Positions 17,867-27,279 of a DNA stretch of 64,000 bases are shown piece by piece (positions within the stretch are counted from its first letter, which is position 1; each line of letters opens with the position of its first letter). Source of the stretch: Kosakonia arachidis (GTDB lineage Bacteria > Pseudomonadota > Gammaproteobacteria > Enterobacterales > Enterobacteriaceae); assembly GCF_900116535.1 (NCBI RefSeq), contig NZ_FPAU01000001.1:1413218-1477217 (forward strand), in the 5' to 3' direction. The notes beneath the pieces were generated by a model. The model did not search any database and was not told where the DNA came from. It was given only the letters and a program-made list of their open reading frames with translations. A program made the position numbers and the translations under genes.

Positions 17867-19336
17867 ATGAAAACAGACAACAACAGCGCCACAGAGCATC
17901 ACGCGGCGAAACGACGCTGGCTAAACTCTCATGAAGAGGGCTATAACCGGGCGATGGGCAATCGCCAGGTACAGATGATCGCTATTGGCGGCGCGATCGG
18001 GACAGGTTTATTCTTGGGCGCCGGTGCACGATTACAGATGGCAGGGCCATCGCTGGCAATCGTCTATCTGGTTTGTGGCATCTTCTCTTTCTTTATTCTC
18101 CGCGCGCTGGGCGAACTGGTACTGCATCGCCCTTCCAGTGGTAGTTTTGTTTCCTATGCCCGTGAGTTTCTGGGCGAAAAAGCTGCGTTTGTCGCCGGCT
18201 GGATGTACTTCATCAACTGGGCGATGACCGGTATCGTCGATATCACCGCCGTGGCGCTCTATATGCACTACTGGGGCGCATTTGGCGATGTGCCACAATG
18301 GGTCTTTGCGCTGGCCGCGCTGGCGATCGTCGGTACGATGAACATGATTGGCGTGAAATGGTTCGCCGAAATGGAGTTCTGGTTTGCGTTAATCAAAGTG
18401 CTGGCGATTGTGGTGTTCCTGATTGTCGGGACTATTTTCCTCGGCAGCGGTAAACCGCTGGACGGCGGCACAACCGGCTTCCACTTGATCACTGACAACG
18501 GCGGTTTCTTCCCGCACGGCTTGCTGCCAGCGTTGGTGCTGGTTCAGGGCGTGGTCTTTGCTTTTGCCTCTATCGAGCTGGTCGGTACTGCTGCCGGTGA
18601 GTGTAAAGATCCACAGACTATGGTGCCAAAAGCAATCAATAGCGTGATCTGGCGTATCGGTTTGTTCTACGTCGGTTCGGTGGTTCTGCTCGTGCTGCTG
18701 CTGCCATGGAATGCCTATCAGGCAGGTCAAAGCCCGTTTGTGACCTTCTTCTCCAAACTGGGCGTACCGTACATTGGCGACATCATGAACATGGTGGTGC
18801 TGACAGCTGCGCTTTCCAGCCTGAACTCTGGCCTCTATAGCACCGGTCGTATTCTGCGTTCGATGTCGATGGGCGGCTCCGCGCCGAAGTTTATGGCGAA
18901 AATGAGCCGTCATCATGTGCCTTATGCCGGTATTGTGGTCACCATTTGCGTCTATATCGTCGGTGTGTTCCTCAACTATCTGGTACCGTCGCAGGTGTTT
19001 GAAATCGTGCTGAACGTGGCTTCCCTGGGCATTATCGCCTCCTGGGGATTTATCGTGATTTGTCAGATGCGTCTGCGTCAGGCGATCAAAGAAGGCAAAG
19101 TGGCGGATGTCAGTTTCAAAATGCCTGGCGCACCGGTTACGTCATGGCTGACACTGCTGTTCCTGCTGAGCGTGCTGGTGCTGATGGCGTTTGACTACCC
19201 GAACGGTACTTACACCATCGGTTCTATCCCCCTGATTGCCGTGCTGCTGGTTGCAGGCTGGTTTGGTGTGCGCAAACGCGTACAGGAAATTCACAGCACT
19301 GCACCGGTTGCGCCGACTGAAAACGCCCGGCGCTAA
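17867..19336 (+). CDS. ansP: L-asparagine permease AnsP
   Basis: This 489-residue inner-membrane amino-acid/polyamine/organocation transporter has twelve helices. It is very close to E. coli AnsP (RRWLNSHEEGY, AMGNRQVQMIAIGGAIGTGL, GELVLHRPSSGSFVSYAREF, MNMIGVKWFAEMEFWFALIK). It imports L-asparagine with protons. The ATG at 17867 gives MKTDNNSATEHHAAKRRW; 14 codons upstream are open but without homology. The neighbours differ from E. coli: instead of rhsE-region genes the hexarate locus lies upstream, and yncE is absent downstream. Confidence 0.95.
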   Translation: MKTDNNSATEHHAAKRRWLNSHEEGYNRAMGNRQVQMIAIGGAIGTGLFLGAGARLQMAGPSLAIVYLVCGIFSFFILRALGELVLHRPSSGSFVSYAREFLGEKAAFVAGWMYFINWAMTGIVDITAVALYMHYWGAFGDVPQWVFALAALAIVGTMNMIGVKWFAEMEFWFALIKVLAIVVFLIVGTIFLGSGKPLDGGTTGFHLITDNGGFFPHGLLPALVLVQGVVFAFASIELVGTAAGECKDPQTMVPKAINSVIWRIGLFYVGSVVLLVLLLPWNAYQAGQSPFVTFFSKLGVPYIGDIMNMVVLTAALSSLNSGLYSTGRILRSMSMGGSAPKFMAKMSRHHVPYAGIVVTICVYIVGVFLNYLVPSQVFEIVLNVASLGIIASWGFIVICQMRLRQAIKEGKVADVSFKMPGAPVTSWLTLLFLLSVLVLMAFDYPNGTYTIGSIPLIAVLLVAGWFGVRKRVQEIHSTAPVAPTENARR

Positions 19337-19361
19337 ACGGGTGGCAGTATAAATAAATGGA

Positions 19362-19386
19362 GGGAAGGCACTGGCCTTCCCTTTTT
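19362..19386 (+). terminator. Intrinsic terminator of ansP
   Basis: GGGAAGG (19362-19368) pairs with CCTTCCC (19375-19381), extended inward by GC pairs, and is followed by TTTTT. It lies 26 bases after the ansP stop. Confidence 0.85.
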
Positions 19387-19755
19387 ACTACCGTGCAATA
19401 CGGATGACATCATCCGGTTGCGTGGCTTCTTTTCCCCGGGTTGAAGCCTGCCATACAGCGTTTTGCGATTGGCCGACAACGCAAGACATCACGCCTCCCC
19501 CTCCCTTTGATTAACTCGATGAGAACCTGTTCACAGGCATTCAGTGCACGAAACAAGGTTTTTGTTTGTTGCTATAAGTGAGAATAGTAATTATTAATGA
19601 CAATAAACAGGAGCCAGACTAACGAGAAGCGCGATTGGCAGGCAGGAACTACACTCATTCTTAACTTAAAGTGCGTTTAATGTTTTCAAATTATTTACAT
19701 AATCTTTAACATATTCGCACATGTTCCATTTGGTTTTTTCTCACTCGGTTCCGAT
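19387..19755. other. Gene-free region between ansP and yncD (yncE missing)
   Basis: In E. coli K-12, yncE lies between ansP and yncD. Here these 369 bases have no protein-coding content and hold only the yncD promoter region, including a Fur-like site. Confidence 0.7.
19580..19598. promoter_or_regulatory. Candidate Fur box upstream of yncD/pqqU
   Basis: GAGAATAGTAATTATTAAT agrees with the 19-base Fur consensus GATAATGATAATCATTATC at 13 positions. It lies about 160 bases before the start codon. Iron control of this receptor is plausible but is inferred here. Confidence 0.45.
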
Positions 19756-21870
19756 ATGACTATTCTTTCTGCCACAAAGGCCTCTCTGCCGGTGCTATTA
19801 CTCCCGGCGGTCCTCTCTCCTTCTGCTAATGCCGCTGACAATGAACAAACGATGATTGTCAGCGCCGCGCCACAGGCAGTCTCTGAACTTGATAGCCCCG
19901 CCGCCGTCAGTGTTGTGCAGGGTGACGATATCCGTCAGGCTGCACCGCGCGTCAATTTGTCGGAGTCGTTGAATAGCGTGCCAGGTTTGCAGGTACAAAA
20001 CCGGCAAAATTATGCGCAGGATCTGCAGCTTTCCATCCGTGGATTTGGTTCGCGTTCTACTTATGGTTTGCGCGGTATTCGCCTGTATGTGGATGGTATT
20101 CCTGCGACGATGCCAGATGGTCAGGGGCAAACGTCTAATATCGATCTCAATAGCGTGGAGAGCATTGATGTGTTGCGCGGCCCCTTCTCGGCGCTGTATG
20201 GAAATGCTTCTGGCGGTGTGATGAACGTTACCACGCAGACCGGCCGGCAGCCGACAACCATTGAAGCCAGCAGCTATTACGGTAGCGACGCTAGCTGGCG
20301 TTACGGCCTGAAAGCAACCGGCGCGGTAGGCGACGGTACGCATGCTGGCGATGTAGATTACACCGTTTCCAGTACCCGCTTCGTCACTGGCGGTTATCGC
20401 GATCACAGCGGCGCGCGCAAAAATCTCGCCAACGCAAAATTGGGCGTGCGGATTGATGATGTCAGCAAGCTGAGCCTGATCTTTAATAGCGTTGATATCA
20501 AAGCCAACGATGCGGGTGGCCTGACCAAAGAGGAGTGGCAGGATAATCCACGCCAGTCGCCGCGTGCTGACCAGTACAACACCCGCAAAACCATCAAACA
20601 AACGCAGGCCGGGCTGCGTTATGAGCGCCAGATGAGCCACCAGGATGATTTAAGCATAATGATGTATGCCGGGGAACGTGAAACGACGCAGTACCAGTCG
20701 ATCCCGCTCGCACCGCAGCTTAACCCGGCTCATTCGGGCGGTGTGATCGATTTGGCGCGCCATTATCAGGGCATCGACACGCGCTGGACGCACCGTGGCG
20801 AGCTGGGTGTGCCGGTAACCTTCACCAGCGGGCTGAACTATGAAAACATGAGCGAGGATCGCAAAGGTTACGAAAACTATGTGATGGATGACTCGACGCC
20901 GGTCTATGGCGAAAAAGGCAACTTGCGCCGTAACGAACGCAACCTGATGTGGAACCTCGACCCGTACGTGCAGACCGCCTGGCAACTGACGGATAAACTC
21001 TCCTTTGATGCGGGCGTTCGTTACAGCTCAGTGTGGTTTGATTCCAACGATCACTATGTCACGGCGGGGAATGGCGATGACAGCGGTGAAGCCAGTTATC
21101 ACAAATGGCTACCGGCGGCGTCGCTGAAATACGCATTGACTGATGCATGGAACGTTTACGCGGCGACCGGACGCGGTTTTGAAACGCCGACCATTAATGA
21201 ACTCTCTTATCGTCCCGGTAACCAGAGTGGGTTGAACTTCGCGCTGAAACCCTCCACCAATGAAACCGTGGAAATCGGCAGTAAAACGCGAATCGGCAAC
21301 GGCCTGCTGACAGCAGCGCTGTTCCGTACCGATACTGATAACGAGATCGTCACTGATACCAGTAGCGGCGGGCGCACCACGTACAAAAACGCCGGGAAAA
21401 CCCGTCGTCAGGGCGCGGAATTGTCGCTCGATCAGCAATTCGCCGGAAACTGGCGTACCAAAGTATCATGGACTTATCTGGATGCCATTTACCGTAGCGA
21501 AGTGTGTAGCGACAGCGACTGTAACGGCAATCGTATTCCGGGCATTGCGCGCAATATGGGATATGCATCGCTGGGATGGCTCCCGGATCAGGGCTGGTAC
21601 GCGGGCGCCGATGTGCGCTATATGAGCGATATCATGGCCGACGATGAAAACAGCGCGAAAGCGCCCTCCTACACCGTTACGGGCATTAACACGGGCTATA
21701 AATTTAACTACGGTAACTGGATGATGGATGTGTTTGGCCGTATCGATAATCTGTTTGACCGTGAATATGTTGGATCGGTGATTGTTAATGAATCCAATGG
21801 TCGTTACTACGAACCCGCTCCGGGACGTAATTACGGCGTCGGTATGTCCATTGCTTATCAGTTCGAATAA
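19756..21870 (+). CDS. pqqU: TonB-dependent outer-membrane receptor for pyrroloquinoline quinone, YncD/PqqU
   Basis: This 704-residue outer-membrane receptor has a signal peptide (cleavage likely after ANA-AD), a TonB box-like segment (QTMIVSAAP), a plug domain (NLSESLNSVPGLQVQ, RGFGSRSTYGLRGIRLYVDG, VLRGPFSALYGNASGGV) and a 22-strand barrel ending in AYQFE. It is highly similar to E. coli YncD, shown to import the redox cofactor PQQ that E. coli itself cannot make. A short signal-anchor start at 19756 (MTILSATKAS) is the best ATG. In E. coli yncE is a neighbour, but it is absent here. Confidence 0.95.
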   Translation: MTILSATKASLPVLLLPAVLSPSANAADNEQTMIVSAAPQAVSELDSPAAVSVVQGDDIRQAAPRVNLSESLNSVPGLQVQNRQNYAQDLQLSIRGFGSRSTYGLRGIRLYVDGIPATMPDGQGQTSNIDLNSVESIDVLRGPFSALYGNASGGVMNVTTQTGRQPTTIEASSYYGSDASWRYGLKATGAVGDGTHAGDVDYTVSSTRFVTGGYRDHSGARKNLANAKLGVRIDDVSKLSLIFNSVDIKANDAGGLTKEEWQDNPRQSPRADQYNTRKTIKQTQAGLRYERQMSHQDDLSIMMYAGERETTQYQSIPLAPQLNPAHSGGVIDLARHYQGIDTRWTHRGELGVPVTFTSGLNYENMSEDRKGYENYVMDDSTPVYGEKGNLRRNERNLMWNLDPYVQTAWQLTDKLSFDAGVRYSSVWFDSNDHYVTAGNGDDSGEASYHKWLPAASLKYALTDAWNVYAATGRGFETPTINELSYRPGNQSGLNFALKPSTNETVEIGSKTRIGNGLLTAALFRTDTDNEIVTDTSSGGRTTYKNAGKTRRQGAELSLDQQFAGNWRTKVSWTYLDAIYRSEVCSDSDCNGNRIPGIARNMGYASLGWLPDQGWYAGADVRYMSDIMADDENSAKAPSYTVTGINTGYKFNYGNWMMDVFGRIDNLFDREYVGSVIVNESNGRYYEPAPGRNYGVGMSIAYQFE

Positions 21871-21889
21871 TGCTTGCCACCCGCCTTCA

Positions 21890-21906
21890 CCCGAAAGCGG
21901 GTTTTC
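21890..21906 (+). terminator. Short terminator after yncD
   Basis: CCCG-aaag-CGGG followed by TTTTCT, 19 bases past the yncD stop. The stem is short but the T run is in the right place. Confidence 0.6.
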
Positions 21907-21996
21907 TATAGACAGGAAAACGCCTGGTGATGTACATCAGGCGTTTGACAGGCAGAAAAGTGTCAACCTATATCAGGAGAGTCACGTTAAACGCTA

Positions 21997-23940
21997 TCAG
22001 AATGTGGTCCAGCCCTCATCGCTGCTTTGCGTGTCACGCTTTGCAACAGACGCATTCGCTGTTGGTCTGCGTGTAGATTTTCCCGTTGAGGCTTTCGGTG
22101 CGCTTTTTGCTTCGTTTTGCTCCAGCCGGAAGATCGCCACCAGTTCTTCCAGCAGACGCGCCTGCTCTTCCAGCGAACCTGCCGCTGAAGACGATTCGTT
22201 CACCAGTGCAGCATTCTGCTGCGTGGTGCTATCCAGCTCGCTCACGGCACGGGCGATCTGCTCGATACCCCGGCTCTGCTCTTCCGATGCGGAGGAGATT
22301 TCACCCATGATGTCGTTAACTCGCGTTACCGACTGGACAACCTGATCCATGGTTTCACCGGCTTTAGCCACTAATTCACTGCCGACATTGATACGGGAAA
22401 CCGACTCGCTGATCAGTTGTCCTATATCTTTTGCCGCCTGCGAACTGCGCTGAGAAAGGCTGCGTACTTCGCTGGCTACTACGGCGAAACCGCGGCCTTG
22501 TTCGCCAGCACGCGCGGCTTCAACTGCGGCGTTCAGTGCCAGGATGTTCGTCTGGAACGCAATGCTGTTAATCACTGCGGTGATATCAGCAATTTTGTTA
22601 GAGCTGCTGTGAATGTCGCTCATGGTGTTCACCACTTCGCGCATCACCGTTCCACCTTCGCTGGCCGTTTGTGAGGCCTGAGCGGCAAGGCTGCTGGCGT
22701 TACGGGCGTTGTCGGCATTATTTTTCACCGTCGCGGTCAGCTCTTCCATGCTGGCGGCCGTTTCCACCACCGCAGCGGCCTGCTGTTCCGTACGGGAAGA
22801 GAGATCGGTATTGCCTTCGGCAATTTCGCTTGCCGCGCGGGAGACCTTCGTCACGCTGCTACGCACTTCATGGATCATATCACGCAGTGTGTCGTTCATC
22901 CGCCCCATTGCCCCGGTCAATTGCCCCAGTTCGTCGGTACTCTGTGCACGAATTTGCGAGCTGAGATCGCCGCTGGCAATACGTTCTGCCAGCGCAAGGT
23001 TGTGGTCAATCGGATGAGTAATCTGGCGGATCACCCACCAGGAAACAATCACACCGAGTAAAATAGCGATAGCACCGATAATCGCCGTGATGGTACTGGA
23101 GCTATAGGCCAGTTCATCGTTGTGCGCTTTCACCACCGTAATGATCTGCTTCAGCGCCGCGCTGCTGTTATCGCCACCGGTTTTAACATGATCTTCAGCG
23201 GCCTTCAGCGCCTGGTAGGCGGTGAAATAGTTGCGGCTCAGATCGTGGTATTTAACGGTGTTATCCCATAAAGCCTGTAACGGCGCTTGCAGTTCGCCCG
23301 GCAGCTGGCTCGCCAGCGCCTGCACACTTTTTTGTGTGTCGCTGAAATGGCGCTCCAGCGCGTCACTGCTCTCTTTGCCTGGGCTATAACGGACAACCAG
23401 CGCCGCGTCACGTACTGCGCTGATAGCGAATAGTTGCTCATAAACTTGCATCACCAGGCTCGGATCTGCCAGCGGCGTCCGCACGAGCGTGGTGTAGCTG
23501 GCGGCAAGATCTTCAGTGGCGAGTTTATCCAGCGCATCACGAACAGCGTGAATATCACTGGTCGCTTTCTGCATCTCGCCAATGCTGCTCTGGAACTTCG
23601 TAAGATGGTCGGCGACATCGTTGATGATCTGCTTTTCGTTGGTTGACCAACTCATGCTGTCAGCGCTGGCCGTCAATTCTGAAGCGTGGCGAACATAATT
23701 GGACATCACCTCACCCGATTTATCATCACCATAGAAATATTTCAGGCGGTTAATTTTTGCCTGAAACACTTCGATGTTGATGTTGTACAGCAGATTGGTT
23801 TTTTGATAGACGTCGCGGATTTCCTGAAAGCGCAACACACTGAGGATAGAAGCGACAGCAACCAGAAACAGAACTAACCCAAATCCTACCGACAGCTTTC
23901 TGCTAATTTTTATATTGCTTAACCGCTGGTTAAATGACAT
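21997..23940 (-). CDS. Methyl-accepting chemotaxis protein
   Basis: This 647-residue transmembrane chemoreceptor has a first helix at residues 11-33 ([20 protein letters not shown]) and a long all-helical periplasmic ligand domain of about 250 residues. That is longer than the four-helix domain of Tsr/Tar and compatible with a helical bimodular sensor. A second helix ([20 protein letters not shown]), a HAMP domain and a signalling tip with near-invariant [20 protein letters not shown] follow. The C-terminus ends in DEGWTTF rather than the NWETF pentapeptide, so CheR/CheB tethering may be weaker. The start at 23938-23940 (MSFNQRLSN) is preceded by a sigma-28 promoter about 55 bases upstream. 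The ligand is unknown. Confidence 0.93.
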   Translation of the reverse strand: MSFNQRLSNIKISRKLSVGFGLVLFLVAVASILSVLRFQEIRDVYQKTNLLYNINIEVFQAKINRLKYFYGDDKSGEVMSNYVRHASELTASADSMSWSTNEKQIINDVADHLTKFQSSIGEMQKATSDIHAVRDALDKLATEDLAASYTTLVRTPLADPSLVMQVYEQLFAISAVRDAALVVRYSPGKESSDALERHFSDTQKSVQALASQLPGELQAPLQALWDNTVKYHDLSRNYFTAYQALKAAEDHVKTGGDNSSAALKQIITVVKAHNDELAYSSSTITAIIGAIAILLGVIVSWWVIRQITHPIDHNLALAERIASGDLSSQIRAQSTDELGQLTGAMGRMNDTLRDMIHEVRSSVTKVSRAASEIAEGNTDLSSRTEQQAAAVVETAASMEELTATVKNNADNARNASSLAAQASQTASEGGTVMREVVNTMSDIHSSSNKIADITAVINSIAFQTNILALNAAVEAARAGEQGRGFAVVASEVRSLSQRSSQAAKDIGQLISESVSRINVGSELVAKAGETMDQVVQSVTRVNDIMGEISSASEEQSRGIEQIARAVSELDSTTQQNAALVNESSSAAGSLEEQARLLEELVAIFRLEQNEAKSAPKASTGKSTRRPTANASVAKRDTQSSDEGWTTF

Positions 23941-23994
23941 TCCCCGATTCCTCACTGGACTTCAAATGTTAGCGCCTGACTACGCGCTAAAAAG

Positions 23995-24021
23995 TTATCG
24001 GCAGGGCATGCATAAATTTCA
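23995..24021 (-). promoter_or_regulatory. Sigma-28 (FliA) promoter of the chemoreceptor gene
   Basis: Read leftward, TGAAATTT (24021-24014), an 11-base spacer and GCCGATAA (24002-23995) match the FliA consensus TAAAGTTT-N11-GCCGATAA at 6 of 8 and 8 of 8 positions with exact spacing. This makes the gene part of the flagellar class-3 regulon and implies a motile host. Confidence 0.9.
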
Positions 24022-24134
24022 GGGATTAACTGTCCTTATAAATGCAAAACGTGATATGGATGCGCCCCAATGACAAATTTTGGTCGGGTTACATCCATAA
24101 TTTAGGTTAAGCGTTTGTATTTAAGAGGGATGGC

Positions 24135-24791
24135 TCAGCGATGAAATTGCTTATGAAGAATGTTTGCGCCCTCATCAATGGCGCGCCATATTCCGCGTTC
24201 GCTGGCAAAAGCATCACCTTCTTCAAGTGCGGCTAATAAGTCTGAATAATCGTGACTGCGTGTTAAATCATCCGAGTGGGGATAAAGATAATTAAAACAT
24301 GGACCAATGCGTACCCATAATTGCTCAATCAGGGCTGTCAATGTCGGCATACCCGCCTGTTGGTAAATCGAAAAACGAAAAATCCGATTTGCCTGCAAAA
24401 TCTGCTCGGTTTGGCCACTTTTTAGTGCTTCATGGAAAGTTGTAGCCAGCGCTCGTAGCCCCCGGATCCTCTCCGGGGTCATACTTTGACTGGCGGCACG
24501 GGCGGCCATCCCTTCAAGGTTTTTGCGTATCTGGTTGATTTCACCATAGCGTTCGAGGCCAACTTCCGGCACTAAAAATGCCTGCGCCGGTGTGGCATGC
24601 AGCGCGCCAGCGGAGACCAATCGCAAAAGCGCTTCCCGTACCGGAGTAATACTGGTACCCAGCTGATCTGCTATTTCTTTCGTGATAAGCCGTGCGCCAG
24701 GTTTTAGCGCACCAATAATAAGCGCATTCTTCAGACTCGACTCCACCTGCATAGTGAGACTGGTTCGTTGCGCTTTTTCCAAATCAAGCAT
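24135..24791 (-). CDS. mcbR: GntR/FadR-type regulator McbR
   Basis: This 218-residue regulator has an N-terminal winged helix (KNALIIGALKPGARLITKEIADQLGTSITPVREALLRL in segments, residues 21-58) and a C-terminal FCD helical domain with the LWVRIGPCFNYLY motif shared with E. coli McbR (YncC). In E. coli it represses mcbA and the upstream yncC region and affects colanic acid and biofilm. The N-terminus (MLDLEKAQRTSLTMQVE) and several FCD helices diverge more than the neighbours do. It keeps the E. coli position next to curA. Confidence 0.87.
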   Translation of the reverse strand: MLDLEKAQRTSLTMQVESSLKNALIIGALKPGARLITKEIADQLGTSITPVREALLRLVSAGALHATPAQAFLVPEVGLERYGEINQIRKNLEGMAARAASQSMTPERIRGLRALATTFHEALKSGQTEQILQANRIFRFSIYQQAGMPTLTALIEQLWVRIGPCFNYLYPHSDDLTRSHDYSDLLAALEEGDAFASERGIWRAIDEGANILHKQFHR

Positions 24792-25012
24792 GTTTGCGTC
24801 CTGTATAATTTTTTATCTATTTTCAGCCTGGTAGCGTGTCCGTAACGATATAAAATATATTATATAAACATGCCTGGTATTGGATAATTGTCGCGTAAAA
24901 GATGTAGCTAATAAGTTAGTTATTATGCACAACTACCAGGAACCGACTTCACAAGGTTATCAGTTCCTTATGCATGTCTAATTAAAGACGTTTTTTCGGA
25001 TTTTGCACAATT

Positions 25013-25041
25013 CTGATGGCGGTTTTTTTCGCCGCCATCAG
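25013..25041 (-). terminator. Long perfect inverted repeat after curA
   Basis: CTGATGGCGG (25013-25022) and CCGCCATCAG (25032-25041) pair perfectly around a loop containing seven T residues (seven A on the curA transcript). It lies 11 bases downstream of the curA stop. There is no U run after the stem, so it is a hairpin 3' end rather than a textbook terminator. Confidence 0.5.
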
Positions 25042-25051
25042 TCGCTTAGCA

Positions 25052-26083
25052 TTATGGTCCAACTTGCACGACGACTTTGCCAAAGTTTCGACCTTGCAGC
25101 ATACCGATAAATGTCTCCGGTACTTGCTCAAGACCTACTGTGAGTTGTTCACGATAGTGAATTATTTCCTGTTTTACCCATTTCCCCATTTCTTGCTGGA
25201 ATTCGTTAATTCGGTGACCGTAATCCTGCGAAACAATAAACCCCTGCAACCGAATTCGTTTTTTAAGCAGCGTTGCCATTAATAACGGAATACGATCCGG
25301 GCCATCAGGAAGTTCAGTGTCGTTATAACGGCTGACTAATCCGCAAAGCGGAATTCGTGCCAGCGTATTTAATAAGGGCAGCACAGCATCAAAGACTTTG
25401 CCGCCGACATTTTCGAAATAGATATCGATCCCTTGCGGGCAGGCTGTCGCCAGTTGTTCGGCAAAATCCTCCGCATGATGGTCGAGACAGAGATCAAAAC
25501 CGAGCACCTCCACGGCATGGCGACATTTCTCTTTGCCCCCGGCGACCCCGACAACACGACAGCCCTTAATTTTACCAATCTGCCCGACCGTTGCGCCGAC
25601 CGGGCCGGTTGCCGCGGCAACGACCAGCGTTTCCCCTGCTTTCGGTTGACCAATATCAAGCAGCCCCATGTAGGCGGTAAACCCCGGCATACCGAGAATC
25701 CCCAGATACCAGGAAGGATGTTGTGGATCTTTACCAAGGTTTATCACATCGTCGCCGCTGGCAATGCTGTAATCCTGCCAGCCACTGTAGGCCAGCACCC
25801 AGTCACCTTCGGCAAAATCCGGATGCAGTGAACTGACCACGCGGCTGACTGTCGCGCCGCACATCACTTCGCCAATTTTTACTGGCGGCGTATAGGATGG
25901 CGTATCGCTCATACGGCCGCGCATATAGGGATCTAACGAGAGGTAAACAGTACGCAGTAGCACTTGGCCTTCGCCGGGTGTCGCGATGTGATCCTCTTCA
26001 AAGCGGAAATTGTCGTTAACTGGTGCACCATGTGGGCGGGATGCCAGCACCCAACGGCGATTGTGGTGAGAAGATTGGTTCAT
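25052..26083 (-). CDS. curA: NADPH-dependent curcumin reductase CurA (MDR family)
   Basis: This 343-residue zinc-independent medium-chain reductase reduces curcumin to di- and tetrahydrocurcumin in E. coli; its everyday substrate is probably an enal or enone. Visible features are RRWVLASRPHG at the N-terminus, YLSLDPYMRGRMSD, the GMPGFTAYMGLLDIG segment and the Rossmann motif AATGPVGATVGQIGK. IDIYFENVGG follows. Length agrees with E. coli CurA (345). It is followed on the same strand by mcbR some 260 bases later, as in E. coli. Confidence 0.95.
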   Translation of the reverse strand: MNQSSHHNRRWVLASRPHGAPVNDNFRFEEDHIATPGEGQVLLRTVYLSLDPYMRGRMSDTPSYTPPVKIGEVMCGATVSRVVSSLHPDFAEGDWVLAYSGWQDYSIASGDDVINLGKDPQHPSWYLGILGMPGFTAYMGLLDIGQPKAGETLVVAAATGPVGATVGQIGKIKGCRVVGVAGGKEKCRHAVEVLGFDLCLDHHAEDFAEQLATACPQGIDIYFENVGGKVFDAVLPLLNTLARIPLCGLVSRYNDTELPDGPDRIPLLMATLLKKRIRLQGFIVSQDYGHRINEFQQEMGKWVKQEIIHYREQLTVGLEQVPETFIGMLQGRNFGKVVVQVGP

Positions 26084-26150
26084 CGTGCTCTCCTGTGCAT
26101 GAAAGACTAACTACTGATACTAGTCGTTTCCTGCCAGCAGTGCGTTAACA

Positions 26151-26726
26151 TTATGTTCCTGCGTGGTTGAGTCGCACCACCAGATAGCGGCAAGGCGCGC
26201 TGCTCTCGTTGATGAAGCGGCAATCGTTTGGCGGCCCGAGTTCCAGGCAATCCCCTGCTTTCATTTCGTGCCGCGTATCGCCTTCGACAAACACCAACTC
26301 GCCTTCCTGCAACCAAATTAATTGCCGCGCCAGCGCGTAAGAGGAAGCGGGCATCGGAATATCGCTGCCAGTTGGCAGATCGATTTGCACCAGGTCGATA
26401 GGCAGATCGCTACGCGGCGAAATGTGGCGGCGCAGGTAGTGGCTTTGCGGATCGTGCCATACCGGCTGATCGGCATAGCGCAGCAATTTCCCTTCCTGCA
26501 TTTCGGCGCGAGCAATTAATGTCGACATACTAATGCCGAACGCGCCGGAAAGCCGCGCCAGCAGCGCCGCCGTTGGGCTGCTCTCGCCACGTTCGATTTT
26601 GTGGATCATCGCCCGCGAAACGCCCGCGCGTTCGGCCAGCTCGCTTAATGACCAACCGCGGGATTCACGTTCCACGCGAATTCGGGCACTGATCCGTTGA
26701 TTTATATTGTCTGAGATAGTATTCAT
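26151..26726 (-). CDS. XRE-cupin transcriptional regulator
   Basis: This 191-residue regulator has a helix-turn-helix at residues 11-65 (LSELAERAGVSRAMIHKIERG), and a C-terminal cupin barrel (GELVFVEGDTRHEMKAGDCLELGP). This fold combination is common in regulators of amine, polyamine and small-metabolite genes, including PuuR. It is not the E. coli YdcN sequence. It is divergent from mnaT with only 37 bases between the starts, so it very probably controls mnaT-ydcZ and itself. Confidence 0.88.
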   Translation of the reverse strand: MNTISDNINQRISARIRVERESRGWSLSELAERAGVSRAMIHKIERGESSPTAALLARLSGAFGISMSTLIARAEMQEGKLLRYADQPVWHDPQSHYLRRHISPRSDLPIDLVQIDLPTGSDIPMPASSYALARQLIWLQEGELVFVEGDTRHEMKAGDCLELGPPNDCRFINESSAPCRYLVVRLNHAGT

Positions 26727-26763
26727 ATCGTAATACTATAGTGTACAAATTTGAGGTTCAACC

Positions 26764-27279
26764 ATGAATGTTCGTTTTGCCGGGAAAGACGATTGTGCCG
26801 CCATTGCGGAGATCTACAACCATGCAGTGGTGAATACCGCCGCCATCTGGAACGACCAAACGGTCGATACCGGGAACCGCATTGCCTGGTTTGAAGCGCG
26901 CGCTAAACTGGGTTATCCGGTACTGGTCAGTGAAGAAAATGGCGTGGTCACCGGTTACGCTTCGTTCGGTGACTGGCGCGCTTTCGATGGTTTTCGCCAC
27001 ACCGTTGAACATTCGGTATATGTTCACCCCGAACATCAGGGCAAAGGTCTCGGGCTGGCGCTGATGAAACGCCTGATTGAAGAAGCGAAACGCATTGGCA
27101 AACATGTGATGGTGGCAGGGATTGAGTCGCAAAATCACGGCTCAATTCATCTGCACAGTAAACTTGGTTTTGTCACGACCGGGGAAATGCCGCAGGTCGG
27201 TACCAAGTTTGGCCGCTGGCTTGATTTAACCTTTATGCAGTTACAGCTTGATAACCGTACCGATCCGGATGCTATCTAA
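26764..27279 (+). CDS. mnaT: L-amino acid N-acyltransferase MnaT
   Basis: This 171-residue GNAT acetyltransferase matches E. coli MnaT (YncA), which acetylates methionine sulfone, sulfoximine and related amino acids. Characteristic stretches are CAAIAEIYNHAV, TAAIWNDQTVDT and FGDWRAFDGFRHTVEHSVYV. The acetyl-CoA loop is HQGKGLGLAL, and GTKFGRWLDLTFMQLQL lies near the end. Its stop overlaps the ydcZ start (TAATG), so the two form an operon. It is probably under the divergent XRE-cupin gene. Confidence 0.96.
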   Translation: MNVRFAGKDDCAAIAEIYNHAVVNTAAIWNDQTVDTGNRIAWFEARAKLGYPVLVSEENGVVTGYASFGDWRAFDGFRHTVEHSVYVHPEHQGKGLGLALMKRLIEEAKRIGKHVMVAGIESQNHGSIHLHSKLGFVTTGEMPQVGTKFGRWLDLTFMQLQLDNRTDPDAI

